Positions 10,501 through 22,694 of a DNA stretch of 64,000 nucleotides are shown here, in pieces. The notes under the pieces were generated by a model. It saw nothing but the letters and a program-made list of their open reading frames with translations. It was not told where the DNA came from and made no database searches. The DNA is taken from contig JAJHTX010000003.1 of NCBI GenBank assembly GCA_032164295.1, positions 930,001 through 994,000 of the forward strand. Reading direction: 5' to 3'. This DNA is from Inonotus obliquus (Eukaryota > Basidiomycota > Agaricomycetes > Hymenochaetales > Hymenochaetaceae). A program made the position numbers and the translations under genes. Numbering within the stretch: position 1 is the first letter of the stretch; each line of letters starts with the position of its first letter.

Positions 10501-11272
10501 GAAGATGTCTCCTTTCTTTGCAAATCTGGGTAGGAATCTAGGCGACTTTTCGAACATTGCAACGTCATCCTCGAACATGGTTGCTGAAGACTTTGCGAAA
10601 CAGATCAAGGAGACTCACGAGCTAGCTAAAGAAAACCTTCAAAAGGCAGCTGACGACATGAAGAAGTACCACGACCGTCACGTAGGAAAGTCCATAGAGT
10701 TCATACCAGGAGACAAGGTATTTCTGGACGGACGAAATATCAAAACGACGAGGCCTACGAAGAAATTGGAGGACAAGTGGTACGGACCTTACGAAATCGT
10801 CGAAAAGGTTGGAGCTGGCACATATAGACTCAAGTTGCCAAAGACGTAGAAGAAGATTCACCCCGTCTTCAATGAAGTCCTACTGAAACCTGCAGTCGAG
10901 CCCTCGTTCGAATCCCAGAAGAAAGTGCCTCCACCACCACCTGTTCTCGTCAATGAAGAAGAAGAATACGAGGTTGAAGGAATACTCGATTCACGACTGC
11001 ATCGATGGAAGCTACAGTACCTGGTAAAGTGGGTAGGATACGAGGAAGCAACCTGGCAACCAGAGTCGGACTTAGGAGACAATGCGAAGGAAGCTGTCGA
11101 CAAGTTCTACCAAAAACACCCAGGAGCCCCTCAAAAACTCACGATACCTCAATGGTCGTTACGTCAGATCTTCGCATACACAGAACCTCCGGACCCAGTA
11201 AATGGTTGGAAGGGAAAACCCAGGGTTGCAATCAACGTGAAAGATCTCGACCTACCAGGACTGCTGGCATAA
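7460..11272 (+). pseudogene. pol: pol of element B, one frame with four in-frame stops
   Basis: A single reading frame carries protease, reverse transcriptase, RNase H, integrase and a C-terminal chromodomain, interrupted by TGA at 8351, 8912 and 9938 and TAG at 10847. Catalytic residues are also lost: the protease triad reads DLG (7913-7921) where element A has DSG, and the reverse transcriptase box reads YLDN where A has YLDD. RNase H starts VDASNYATGG (near 9292). Integrase has the HHCC finger (HDSPMAGHPG, CDKCQRTK) and a DDE core including YHPQTDGQTERVNQ. The chromodomain (10960-11080) includes YLVKWVGYEEATWQPES. Most breaks fit transitions at CpG. Not functional in cis. Confidence 0.9.
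7496..7502 (+). promoter_or_regulatory. candidate -1 frameshift heptamer, element B
   Basis: GGATTTT sits in gag phase as G GAT TTT just before the gag stop. The pol frame is open from 7460. Position and sequence match the heptamer of element A although the surrounding sequence has diverged. Confidence 0.5.
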
Positions 11273-11309
11273 ATGTTGGTCGGGACGCCCAACCTTGAAG
11301 GGGGGGTGA

Positions 11310-11872
11310 TGTAAGAACACTTTTCCTTTTTCGTCTTTTCTTATTTTTCATATTCCATTACATTACTAATTTCCTTTCATTACTAATACCTTATGACTCC
11401 CTCCGTCCCATCCCGATATATTACTAATACTGCATTACTAATTCCACCCCAACCCCGACAATGCTTACTCACCCTTACTCATTCTTGCTGACTCGTCGGC
11501 CCCCGTTGTTTGTTTGTTTATATTGTTATGCTGCTGCGCAGCACCTTCTTAGAGTAATACCTTCCCACGTCTCATGTGTATATAAGTAGATAGATCTTGT
11601 CTCGTCTTCCCCACTCAACTCTTCTACTTACCACCACAACATCTTAGGTATTCCTCTCTTGTACTTACTTAGTTTATTCAATCTACTTACCACTACGACG
11701 TCTTAGTCGTATACTGTTCCTAGACGCGTGCATTACTCAAGGTCATCCACCTTAGATGTACGTTGCCGACGACTGTGTACTCCCCCCCCCCCCGATGCAG
11801 TAGAGGTTGTCACTAGACGACCTTCGTGAGAACAGGCCTCGAACGTATACTGCCACCTCGTCCGTCCTAACA
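11310..11872 (+). repeat. 3' LTR of element B
   Basis: 563 bp, almost identical to 4892-5450. It is preceded by the purine tract GAAGGGGGGG that would prime plus-strand synthesis. It differs by a few substitutions and a longer C run near 11783-11793. It ends CCTAACA. Confidence 0.9.
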
Positions 11873-12034
11873 GAACATCTGAGGCGACGTCTAGTATACT
11901 TAGGAATCTGCCCTGCTTGTGAAAACCGAGTAGGCTCTGGAAACCTTTAGAAAAGCATCGCCGAACCCGTAACCAACCGGACCGTCCTATTGTGGTTACT
12001 GTATAGTCCCTTTAGGGCGAGCGTTTTTCTAACA
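11873..12034 (+). repeat. truncated end of LTR X (copy X3)
   Basis: The last ~162 bp of the X repeat (compare 33406-33563), ending TTCTAACA. The rest was lost where element B now ends. It abuts repeat Y at six Gs. Confidence 0.8.
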
Positions 12035-12421
12035 GGGGGGATTTCTGCCTTCCAGGCATGCCCCCAGACTGGCACATATACCTTCAAATACATCTCAAAT
12101 TCAGGCCCTAAATTCACAGTTATTCCATCTGAGCATTCTGAGACACTTGTGGGTGCTGCAGACCCAGAATTGAGCGCAGGAAAAAATGTACATGAGCAAT
12201 ACATGAAAAAACGACATTTTGCGCCATTTTGGGGTCAATTCTTCACCTAGTTTGCTCGGGTTTGTTACAGTTCGGACGGCACGATCGGGGCATGAATTTA
12301 TCAACTTAGATGACACGAAACGGTCAAGAATTGAGTGAGATATGATTTATTTTGTGTTCTGAGGTACTGAAGGGGCCGAAAATGGCAATTTGGCACGTGT
12401 CCAGATTTTTATGAATTTCCC
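12035..12421 (+). repeat. dispersed repeat Y, copy 1
   Basis: About 387 bp, nearly identical to 39010-39400. It starts GGGGGGATTTCTGCC and ends CCCTGTAA. No coding capacity is convincing. The reverse-strand end TTACAGGGAAATTC resembles a DNA-transposon terminus, but its class is not established. Confidence 0.7.
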
Positions 12422-12720
12422 TGTAAGGTCATGACGGTGGGTGAGCTGCTTCCCGAGAGTTTCGGACCGGAGCACCTACCAAACCAATAGATGGCCGTGG
12501 GCCGTGGCTGAAGGATGCGTTAGTAGTAGGAGTTCGCAGTGGTAGACTTACGTGACTCTGCATCTGCATATCACTCGTCAGGCACATTGCCAGTGTTCTA
12601 GCTGTGAGCAAGTGACCATCATTGCATGCACATACCAGAAGGAAGTCGGAGCTTGAATAGTTCCATACTTGGCTACACTCATCTCACGCGCCAATCATTC
12701 TTCTTCACTCCCACCACCGC
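12420..12720 (+). pseudogene. duplicated 3' end of cytidine deaminase gene plus intergenic flank
   Basis: The first ~70 bases repeat the last codons of the cytidine deaminase gene at 20319 ([20 protein letters not shown] and stop, ending 12490). The rest copies the intergenic and monooxygenase promoter side of 20400-20105 in inverted orientation. It has no start and no active site, so it is a passive relic. It shows that the duplicated block around the monooxygenase extended into the deaminase gene. Confidence 0.8.
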
Positions 12721-13157
12721 TTACTGTATCTTAAATGTACTACTACTAGTTTTACGTTCTCAGATCGTGCACATTTTTGGGATGTCTTATCCTTACGTGC
12801 GTACCCGCTACGAAACCCTACACGTGCGTAGCTTGGCTACCTGACTCGGATGCATCCGATGAACATTCATAAACGGCTTTGTGTTTCTAATTCTGAAACA
12901 ACCTCAACTTCCTCTCACAGACGACCTTGCCTCATTCCTAAGGCGCCGTATCCCTACACATTTGCGAGTAAAGTAATTTCCTGGTCCAAGATGTCCGCAG
13001 AACCGTGCGTTACGCGGCACAACCCTTGTAAGAGCCGTAATGTTGGCGTACAGACCTCATCGGGAAATAAGGGCCGAGATACAATGGGTGAGCTATGTTT
13101 CTTGCCTTGCAGTATCGACCGGGTGTGACTCACATTTGTTCTGTATAAGGTAGTGTA
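12721..13157 (+). other. upstream region of CRN1, shared with CRN2 and CRN3
   Basis: No gene seen. Stretches such as the GATACGGCGCC region (near 12940) recur near 51500 and 59403 upstream of the other CRN copies, and 12780-12860 matches 59500-59560 inverted. It is probably the ancestral promoter region of the family. Confidence 0.45.
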
Positions 13158-15956
13158 ACGTCCTATACGGTCTTTCTGCTTGATGAACCATATGACTCTT
13201 TCAGTGAATTGTTTTACGTGGAATCGGATGCGAAGGTCTCAGAGCTAGTCAGGGATATTCGAGATAGATATCAGCAGGCGTCCTCCGTGTCCGGCCTGCC
13301 AATCATACTACTGAAGGTGGATATCTTGTCGTCTACTAGTTTTCCACACTGATTCCGTTGTATAGTATGAAAATGTTAACACCGCAGATGAAGGCGTCAC
13401 GATTTATGACCGAGTCGCTCGTTGGCTACGTGACAGTCGTTCTAAAACGCCTTTGGAGTATAACAAGAAACTCGATCAATATTTATCTCATGGACCGGCT
13501 CCTGAAGAAATAGATATCGTTGATGTCTCTAGATGCAGTACGTCCTTTACTTGATGCAATTTTACAGATGGTTAACGACTCCAAGTTTACGACTTGATCG
13601 GATCGCCTGTACAGCTTGCGTCCCCAGGACGCCCTTTCCCTCTGTTCCCCGCGGACCTTACATTTTCTGACCATTACGATCGATTTGGCTGGGACATCGA
13701 GCCCGATTGGCAATGGAAAAGATTGTACATCTTTTGGTCCTCGAGAACATTTGAAGAGGAACTCCGAAAGGACATAGTTCCCCTTGCCATAAGCGAGGAA
13801 GGATTCACAAACCCCAAGGAACGATTCTCCGGCATCGCTAATTATTATAATCGTCTTTACGTTCGTGAGAAATACCGAAGCCTTGTGTGCTCCGTCCGCA
13901 ACCTTGCAAGAGACAAGGGAAATACGGGTGTCGTTATTTCCGGACAGCCTGGAACAGGTGCGAATCCCGTATTTTTTCCTTTACTTTTTAACACATTACT
14001 CACGCATGCCTAGGGAAAACAACCTGGCTCTGGTATATGTTGTTATGTTGCTTTGCGAAGGGTGAAAATGTCGTCTTCCTTTACAAGGGACAAACACGAT
14101 TCTTTTTCGATGGTCGGGTTTATCGTGCCATCCGCTCTTCTCCCGAGTTTCCTAGCGATAAGACCTTCTTCGCATGGTGTCTGATTGATTCTGACGGGGT
14201 CCTCGGTCCGCCCCCTCAATATCTGACAGACCCGGCGAGCCAACTCTTTACGGTCCAGCTCTTCTCCGAATGACGAACGATATTCCATTTGGATAAAGTC
14301 TGTCTCTGGGGTTGTCTGGGGTATGGATCTTTGGAGTGTTGATGAGCTGTTGAAAGGGTGCGTCATCCCTTGTTGTGTCGACTCGGGCAGTGCTGACGTT
14401 AGACGAGCAGGCTGAGTATTCACGAAGAGTACATTCCGTTTCTGGAGGTTCTGCGCAATGCAATTCGTTTCCTAGCCAAAGAAGAGACGAATCGGCCATC
14501 ACCTCTGCCGTCGGCTAAACCAGGAAGCGAGCGTGAGGCATCGAACGAGGGTATTGATCCGTTTTATGAAACGATTGCGCAAAATGCGATTGAAGGAACA
14601 GCCGTGCAGGGGCTCGTTGACATTATAGTCCGCGGGCCCATCAAGGAGGACCCCTCATCCGTTAAGGCAGATTGTTATGTACAGACGCATGCTCTTGCGA
14701 GAGCCTTGACATTTGCAAAGGATGGCAGGGGCGGCTGGAGCAGTGCGGAGGAAACATTCGAACTTCTAGTAAAGGACGCAGTCTACAACTTTGGCAATGC
14801 GCCGCGTGATATCACGGCAGCGATCTTCGAAGGCTACGAGCTTATCGCGGGGAAGATCACATCTGCGCTGAACTCGAGTAGCTCGAACCTCGACGTACTC
14901 GTGGATGATCTGGTGCGAGAATTGATGTCGACGAAGGACTCTTTTTCACATCGGCTGTTCGCAGTCGAACCGCGTAGACCCTCAGCCATATCCCTCCGAG
15001 ATGACGTATTTGTACCAAATTTCAAGTCCGAGCTTGTAGGTCGACTGGTCAGGAAACGAATAGGTCACCTTCCAGTTGAACAGGCCAGAAAATTCCGCTT
15101 TATGTTCCGGTTGTTCCCTGAGGGCTCATCAATAGCGGATTGGATCTTTGAATCCCTCGTCCATGACATGGTGACGTCTGGCAATGTACTCGGTCAAATG
15201 TTTTCCATGTTACAGGGGGACACGTCAAGCCCGGTCGACTACATCTTGTATGAATCTCCGCCGACATTCTCGTCACTTCAAACGTTCCCGGCTCGCAGGA
15301 GGACTCTAAAGGATGTCGATTTTCCACATGACGTGTCGAGTTGGAATAATCCGGATATCATGGAGACTTATTATTGCGCTCCTATGCCTCAGAACAATCG
15401 GTTATTCGACTCATTCTTCGTGGAGACTAAGGCTGGCTTGGGCTCAGTTCAGTCAACCATCTGGTTCATCAAGTCTACTACATCCAGTACACACGGTGGT
15501 TCGCCTGCAGGTTATGCTCAGATCAGGTCTATTGTGAATGTCGTCTGGCAGCAGGCAGAGGAGCTCCTCAAACAGCGTCGAGCTCGTGAGAAAAGGTGGC
15601 ATGCCATGAAGACTGCTGTGAAAAGGTCTAGGACTTCTGCAACCAAGGAAGAAGATCAGACGTCGTGTATCGATGTTACATTGAAATATCTTTATATAAC
15701 CCTAGCACCGATGACAGAATGCACGTGGAAGTTGCCTGCCGATGGGTGGAAGTTGCCTGCCGATGGGTGGACTTCCACCACAGCAGGGGAAGTTTATGTG
15801 ATGTATCTTGACGTCGCGGTAAGCTTGTCGATTTACCATCCAATACTTTGTGCTTTGCTGATGGATGTTTTAGCACATGTAAGCAGAGATTGCTTGATTA
15901 GTTTGGCGCTGTGGCGTGTCAGAAGCTGGCCCATGGTGGAAAATTGTATACGTTAA
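13158..15956 (+). pseudogene. CRN1: Crinkler-like P-loop protein, broken
   Basis: Copy 1 of a family whose members have a ubiquitin-like header, a P-loop NTPase and a long C-terminal part, as in Crinkler-type effectors; this assignment rests on architecture. Exon structure matches CRN2: 13158-13316, 13366-13537, 13586-13957, 14014 onward. The Walker A motif GQPGTGKT is split by intron 3. Breaks: the start codon is ACG (13158); a 2-base deletion lies near 14255 and a 1-base deletion near 14401, together restoring the frame after a stop. From 14604 the frame is open for 450 codons. A 21-bp tandem duplication repeats WKLPADG near 15730-15770. Without repair of the start and frame it cannot make the full protein. 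Confidence 0.7.
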
Positions 15957-17319
15957 AATAATGTATCTTAAAATGGAACAAGAAATGAAAAGACAGGAAA
16001 GTTGGACCTTGTATTACATGAGAATACATTTACTGTTTTTCGTGAATAAGGTGACCATACTCAACTGCGAGCCTATACACATGCTTGTGACGAGTATCTT
16101 TTTTCTTTCTCAATTGGGTAAGCGGTATTGATCTGACGAGAATTGGCTGTTCTTTTGTTAGTAAAGCGGAACGTAGCAAGTAACAGAAAGACTTACTGCG
16201 GCCCAAAGTGTGTTTAGAGATGGCGGCTCCTCGCAGATTCACCTTCTCTAAGAAAAACCGATGAATTGAATTGAAGTGACAGCGCTGGCTCGCGCAGTTG
16301 CTGGTCCGACACCCGTAATTTGGGCGGTACACCAAGGACGGCTGCCGTAACGAACGTTTCAAGTATGGGATCCCAAGTCGTTAGCTTCTGAGCGTCGGGC
16401 GAGTAGAAAGTTAACGGCACGCGGACATTTCCGAAGCGTTGCATGCATGGTCGAACCGTCCTTCGCAAACGCTGGTTTGAGAGCTTTGAAAGGTTCGCAG
16501 GGGTGACACCGTCGCGGACTCGCGGGTACCATCATCCGTGTCAACAACGATTTCACGTACCTGTTCGATCTTCGGATGAATCTGCTTCACAGCTATCGAG
16601 ATGATCTCGCCAGTAAACTTGCCCGTTTTTTAAGCCTCTGCGGCCCGTCGGAATGATTCAGCTGCGAATGCATCTTGGACCTCTTGCGTGATCTTGTACT
16701 CTTTCGCGTATCCTCCGAACTGAGACTCGGTATTAAGCAGTCCTAGGCCTCCTGGTTTGTCGGAAAACCTGGACGGTTGTGCTGGTGGTCCGTTCCCATG
16801 TGTCTCTTTATTCTCTCGCGCAGACTGACGATTCCGTTATAGTAAAGGAATGTCCACAAGCATACACGGTATCGCTGAACACAGACTAGTAAGTATGCAT
16901 CTGAGATGCCTGATCCTCGGCTTTCGAGCACATAAGAACTCCTGATTGAAGTGGATTTGTTGGACGTTGCTAAGGAATTCTTCAAGTAGTCGAGTCGACG
17001 ACTCGACTCAGAGGGAGCAGAGGGAGAAACGAATGTTACATAATCATCTCATCCTAACATTACGTTTTGATCGGCAAATCGGACGGGTATGGCAATGGGT
17101 CAAGATGATTCACCTAGTTCATGAAGGCCACCATGCACAATGTTCATCGACTACACGATTTCTGAGGCTGGACGCATAGAATAGTACAATAATGTTATCT
17201 TATTATCGTATATTTTAGAATTTGGTAATAAACAATAAAAATTTCAATATACGACAGACTACCGTCAGTCAGTTGTGAAGATGGAGAATAGATGGGAGAA
17301 CGTCACCTCGTTAAATGGA
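15957..17319. other. degenerate gene-like segment duplicated at 55034-56202, identity unknown
   Basis: This interval between CRN1 and the monooxygenase gene has an inverted counterpart between the second monooxygenase copy and CRN3. Minus-strand stretches look coding (KTGKFTGEIISIAVK near 16630, TFVTAAVLGVPPKLRVSDQQ near 16350) and occur in both copies, but stops and frameshifts break them in each. No family is recognised. The last 150 bp before 17319 are AT-rich. Confidence 0.4.
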
Positions 17320-19989
17320 TCATTGGGGTACTAGCAAAGACGTTAGGTTCCGATTTAGGCACGCGATGCGATACCCACCTGGTGGAATGTCAACTTCCTC
17401 AGGATTGAGGTACCATGCCCCTGCAAAAGTGCGTCAGAAATTCCTAGGGACAAACTAAGAGAGCGTCGTGGAAACCAGCTTACGATCTCCGACCATATGT
17501 TTCTCATTATATGTTGATCCGTCACCAAGCCAGTAGAACCGGTTTCGCGTCTTCGAATCATCAAGGTGTTCATATTCGAAGTCCTCCCAGCGCGGGTTCG
17601 CCAATGCTCGTACGGCATGAAGACATGACCCAGGCCAAAGACCTACTATGCGTCCTTCTTCCTTACCCATCTTGTACCACGAGCGGCACTTCTCACTATA
17701 GACGGTCTGTATTTCTGGGTCAGCGACGGCGGACTACCACTCATGTTGAATATGGTCCCTACTGTTTGAAAGTAATGCTACGAGAATAAAGGAAAAGGGT
17801 GTGCATTGCGATACTTGCAACTGAGGAATCAAGAAACTGACCTCCAAGTACTCGTCGAAGTCTGCTACCGCTTCCTTTTTTACCTCGATGCTTTTTAGAT
17901 GCTCACGTTGAAGCTTCTTTGCTGCCGCTATCGCATATTCGATTTGCCTCTCAATTATGACGAGCAAAGAACCTGAGCCTATTCCGGAATTCGGACCGAG
18001 AGACTAGAGTATTTCGGATCAGGAATAGAACGGAAAAAATGACTGCTAAAGGAAGGATGCCCACCATAAACAAGTTCGGGAATCCATCCGTGCAGATGGT
18101 GAGATATGTCTCCGGGTGTGGTGAAAATCGCTCATTTAAGCTCTTCCCTCCTCGCCCAACAATCGAGAACGGATATTGGAAAGAGGTATCATAGCCTAAC
18201 CATCAAATTTAGTGAGTTAGGTTCGCTTCAACCGGTGCACCCGTGCCCGTTCACCTGTTGCACAAATAATGACATCCAATTCGTGGTGCGCTCCGTCGAC
18301 AAGTTCAATCCCCGTCTCTGTGACGCGCTCAATATGTGTCGGCACAAAGTCCACCTAGAATAAAGTGTCAGTCATCAGCACTTGATATAAATAGTACCAC
18401 GTGCATTGTCTTCGCAGAGCGCTTCAAGGTAACCCGGGCCCGGAGTCAGTCTGCGACATGCAACCGAAAAGTCAGGCACAACTTCATTTACATGAAGAAA
18501 AATTATGAGTATCTCATAGTGAGAAAGGGGTCAAAACGACGACGCACGATGATCCGCAATCCAAGGCCTCTTAGCAAGTCTCCTGATCATGTCATTCTTG
18601 AACGCCTGACGGGCTCCCTTCTGCATCTCAGTGCCCTTGATAGTTGCGAAGTGCACCGACTGAAGGATTGTGAGTACTTGCTAAGACCGTGAACAAGAGG
18701 ACGTACATTCAGCTCACTCTCCAAGTCGTGTCTAAATTCTCTATAGTAAGCCGGATCTTCAAACAGTCTCTTGTCTTCGTCAGAGAACACGTCTGGATGG
18801 GAAATGACTACGTCAGATATACAATCCCCACAACAGTGCTTGCGACTTACAATTCTCCGATGTCGGATCGCGTTTCATTAACTCCGCCATCTTGAGCGAA
18901 GCAAACGGAGGAGCTAGCCATGTTTTCCCGCGCACATAGTTATACACATGCTTCACAGATGGCCTTATAGCTGGAACAATCTGTAGCGCGGAAGAACCCT
19001 GTCTAGTGGTGAATCGGGATAATCACACGTTCTACCAGCGGCGGCTTACAACACCAATTACTCCGACCCTCTTGTCACCCCAACCTGCAAGACCTTCTTT
19101 CCAATGCTGGCCTTCAACCAATTCCCAAGCAGCGGAGTGTAGCACCTTCCCCTTGAAGTCATTCAGGCCTGGGATATCTGGCCACGCCCATCGGCTGAGA
19201 GCCCCGATACCTGCAAACAAAACGTCTGCGATATCATCAATAATCTCGTACTGCAAGTCACCAGAAGCGGTGGAAGACACTGGTCGTCTAATCTTGAGGT
19301 GCCATTTTCCAGTCGCTTCGATATAGCGTGCGTGGACCAACTCGTGTTGTAGCTTGATGTATCGCATCAGCTTGTATTTGTCTACAACTCGCTCCAAATA
19401 CGCTCGTATCTCGTCACCCGGCGCGTAAAAAGCCGACCATTGAGTCTGGAGTGTGACGAGTCAGAATCTCAACTGGATAACTCTTAGGGATAAGCTTACA
19501 TTCTCATCAAACGTATACTGATACTGGTGCCACATTACTCAGTTGTCTGAAATAAACCCAAAATGGAAGGTACTTACACAATGAGAAGGAATATCACAAG
19601 CCAACCCGGGGTATTTGTTCGAATACCACGTACCACCTACACCCGCGTCCTTCTCGTATATCGTGAGCTCTATATTCTCCATCCGTTGAGGAAATCTACG
19701 GAGATGTTAGCATCGAAGCGCCTTGGTATGAAGTAATCGAAGCGTTGTACCTAATGCCAGCGGCAATTCCACTGAATCCTGCACCGATGACGACAATTCT
19801 CATACGCCTCGCCTCGTCAATGCAGGAGCTACTTAGTTTGAAGGCTGGCATTGCCATGGGAGGAGACTTAAGCAGGCCATTCTCACCAACGACGGCAGGA
19901 TGAGGCTGGTCTTCCGGCTTTTCACCGAGCTTATGAAACAAAGGATCAGACACGACATCTTCCGCGGTTTGCTGGATGCCCGGAGCCAT
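17320..19989 (-). CDS. flavin-containing monooxygenase / Baeyer-Villiger-like (intact, 14 exons)
   Basis: Likely an FAD- and NADPH-dependent monooxygenase that oxygenates small organic substrates; the substrate is unknown. Exons: 19989-19751, 19695-19578, 19523-19500, 19445-19050, 18998-18851, 18792-18707, 18659-18548, 18481-18405, 18354-18255, 18195-18065, 18003-17842, 17777-17763, 17706-17484, 17420-17320. Together they give 643 aa with no stop. Seen: the FAD motif GAGFSG (residues ~70-75), the GGTWYSNKYPG region, a second dinucleotide motif GVGSSA across intron 4, a CATGYDT motif and LGPNSGIGSG. Intron 8 has a GC donor (GCACGT); the other donors are GT. Start chosen because MAPGIQQ begins the conserved N-terminal extension. 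A truncated copy lies at 52649-55033. Confidence 0.85.
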
Positions 19990-20318
19990 GAGTGTAGGGA
20001 GCTACAGAGGTCGATTGCGCTGGAGTCATGCTCCCCACTGAGATATAAAGTACTGGATGAATATTTAGCAGACACAAAGAAGCAGTATCCCGCGCAAAGG
20101 TCACGGTGGTGGGAGTGAAGAAGAATGATTGGGGCGTGAGATGAGTGTAGCCTAATGTAGAAATATTCAAGCTCCGACTTCCGTCTATGTGCATGAATGA
20201 TGGTCACTTGCTCACAGCTATTACACTGGCAATGTGCCTGACGAGTGATATGCAGATGCAAATTAACCACTGCGAACTCCTACTACTAACGCATCCTTCA
20301 GCCACGGCCCACGGCCAT

Positions 20319-20985
<667 letters not shown>

Positions 20986-21165
20986 CGTAGGCCTTTCTTG
21001 TATGTTGGAGTCGCAATGAACTGTGATAACTTCAACGATCAAGGCTTGATAAGGGACGGCACATGACCTTCAAGGGACTTCGGCTGCTGGATTTGGTCAA
21101 TGATCGGAACATGGACCACGCCTCTACATACAGAAAGGAATAGGTTATTCAGAACATTCTTCATG

Positions 21166-21489
21166 TTATCCCACCTTCCAGGGAATGTTCAGCTTTCGCC
21201 TTTCGCCTTTACAGGCAATCCATTCTTCGAGCACAGCATACTCCAAATCGTATCTCTTGAATAGGGTCGTGAGCGTAAGTGACATCTCTAGCATAGCCGG
21301 GCCTTCGCCTATACCATTCAACGTTGATAAACTCAAGATAGGGGGCCCGGGAAATTGACACCGTGCTTTAAAGTACGTCTTGAATAATGCCGCTGCCCTC
21401 AGAAGGGCAAGAGCAAGAAGGCATGCCGCGAACTGATAAGATCCTGGGAGGTGCAGAAAGAGAGGGAGAGATTCAGAAGCATTAGCCAA
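21166..21489 (-). pseudogene. possible cytochrome P450 N-terminal fragment
   Basis: The frame has a hydrophobic anchor (FAACLLALALLRAAALF) followed by a basic stretch and a proline hinge FPGPP, the usual start of a membrane-bound fungal P450. Nothing after the hinge resembles a P450 and no heme-binding motif is found nearby, so only the anchor exon survives. It could also be an unrelated membrane peptide. Confidence 0.4.
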
Positions 21490-21723
21490 ACTTGCCTAGC
21501 TAAACGACGAATCTCGCAGGATCAGGTCCACGACACATCTGAGAATTGGATTCTCTGCCCCTCAATGATGGCGCGGAACCTCGGTTAGGCACTACTGAAG
21601 CGCCACGTCTCCGTTTATCCATGCGACAAAAGAGCGAATTCTTTCGTCCCGTGGTAGCAATCAGTGTCGTTAAATGCGACGTAACAAGTATCGTGCTTTG
21701 GAAGTGGCGTGGCTTGTATCCGA

Positions 21724-22083
21724 TTATGACGGGCACATTCTTGCAACACGCACCGAACCTCGCGGCTGGGTTTCAGTAGCTGGTATGGACCGTATGGTAC
21801 GACAGGGAGAAAATATTTCAGTAGTGAAGGAGCTAGCCGGCTTAGTCTGAGAGTCGCCAAGTACTTTGAACATTTTCACCGTCATTCTCCAGCATAGAGT
21901 ACCGACATACATTTCAATAACCTGAGCAGGAGTAGCTACTTGTGTAGACTCCGAAAGAGACTCCTCCGAGTCGGACTCGGCGGCTCCGCGACTCTTGTTG
22001 AATCTGTAGGGGGAAAGATCGACTCGCCGATCAAAGATGGTATATGCATAAATTCGCTGCACAGTTTTCCTCACAAAGTCCAA
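21724..22083 (-). other. unknown ORF fragment, duplicated at 44030-44212
   Basis: A 119-codon frame whose middle (SPYRFNKS, then SEESLSESTQVATPAQVIEM, then GTLCWRM) is conserved in the copy at 44030-44212. There is no recognised domain. In the second copy it stops next to the 32-bp satellite region. It is probably the first exon of a gene lost in both places. Confidence 0.35.
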
Positions 22084-22226
22084 AGTATCACAAGATATGA
22101 TATATCACTCCTCTTCCCAAAAATCCCGGAGAGTACCATTAGTAATGTTGACGTCTGTGAGTATAGATCAATAACGTCAACCTCAAGCTCTACGAGCAGA
22201 GCTACGAAGCCATAACATTAGGAAAC

Positions 22227-22586
22227 CTATCGCGTTGTTCCCCCAGAGAACGCGGCAAACTCCTGACTGAGCCTTTCCCCGTCCACCGGCCCCAGCAGGG
22301 TACATTAACAGTCTTCGCACGACGGCTTCGAGTTGAGCGATGGTGATTTCTCTCTCACTTACGTCGTGAATCTTCAGGAGAGATGAGAGGAACATATTGC
22401 CCGCTATTCCGTCCTACACAGGTAGGCCCACGTAGGAGACGTGGCGCGGTCGATTCGAGTGTGTTTGAGGCGGCCGGACTTGGTGTCAGTGGGAATGATG
22501 AGTGCAACGTATGGAGAGCGCGCTTGGGTAAAGCCCGCAATGTACAAAGACCCAATGGTGAAGATCTGGGGTGGCTGGCTCGACAT
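22227..22586 (-). pseudogene. DUF6914-like protein, copy I (broken)
   Basis: The frame from MSSQPPQIF (22586) resembles a basidiomycete family of unknown function whose members have a short N-terminal strand, a TW-Y region and a later Cys-Trp motif; DUF6914 is my best guess. A frame break lies at about 22400 after WAYLCRTE, and the segment before the conserved C-terminus is deleted compared with copy II (44390-44814). Not functional. Confidence 0.45.
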
Positions 22587-22694
22587 CTGATCATTATTGA
22601 CGAAATCAGCGGGATATCCGTATCGCACATTTTGAATTCTCGACTGGGAAAGAACCTGGAGAAACATAAAGGATCACTGTATTGCCTCGATTCA

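Larger units (their letters stand above)
4892..11872 (+). mobile_element. Ty3/gypsy chromodomain retrotransposon B, full-length but degenerate
   Basis: A 6,981-bp element with two nearly identical LTRs, a primer site, an approximately 1-kb leader, gag, pol and a purine-rich tract just before the 3' LTR. Pol ends in a chromodomain, placing it among chromoviruses. Two in-frame stops in gag and four in pol kill it, yet the frames are otherwise continuous. No matching target duplication flanks the LTRs (cttac versus gaaca), so the ends were probably rearranged after insertion. A partial second copy is at 31305-37183. Confidence 0.92.

Noticed and set aside
6996..10849. reassigned TGA codon in element B
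   Set aside because: The intact monooxygenase ends in TGA and related element A has no internal TGA, so a code change is not supported.
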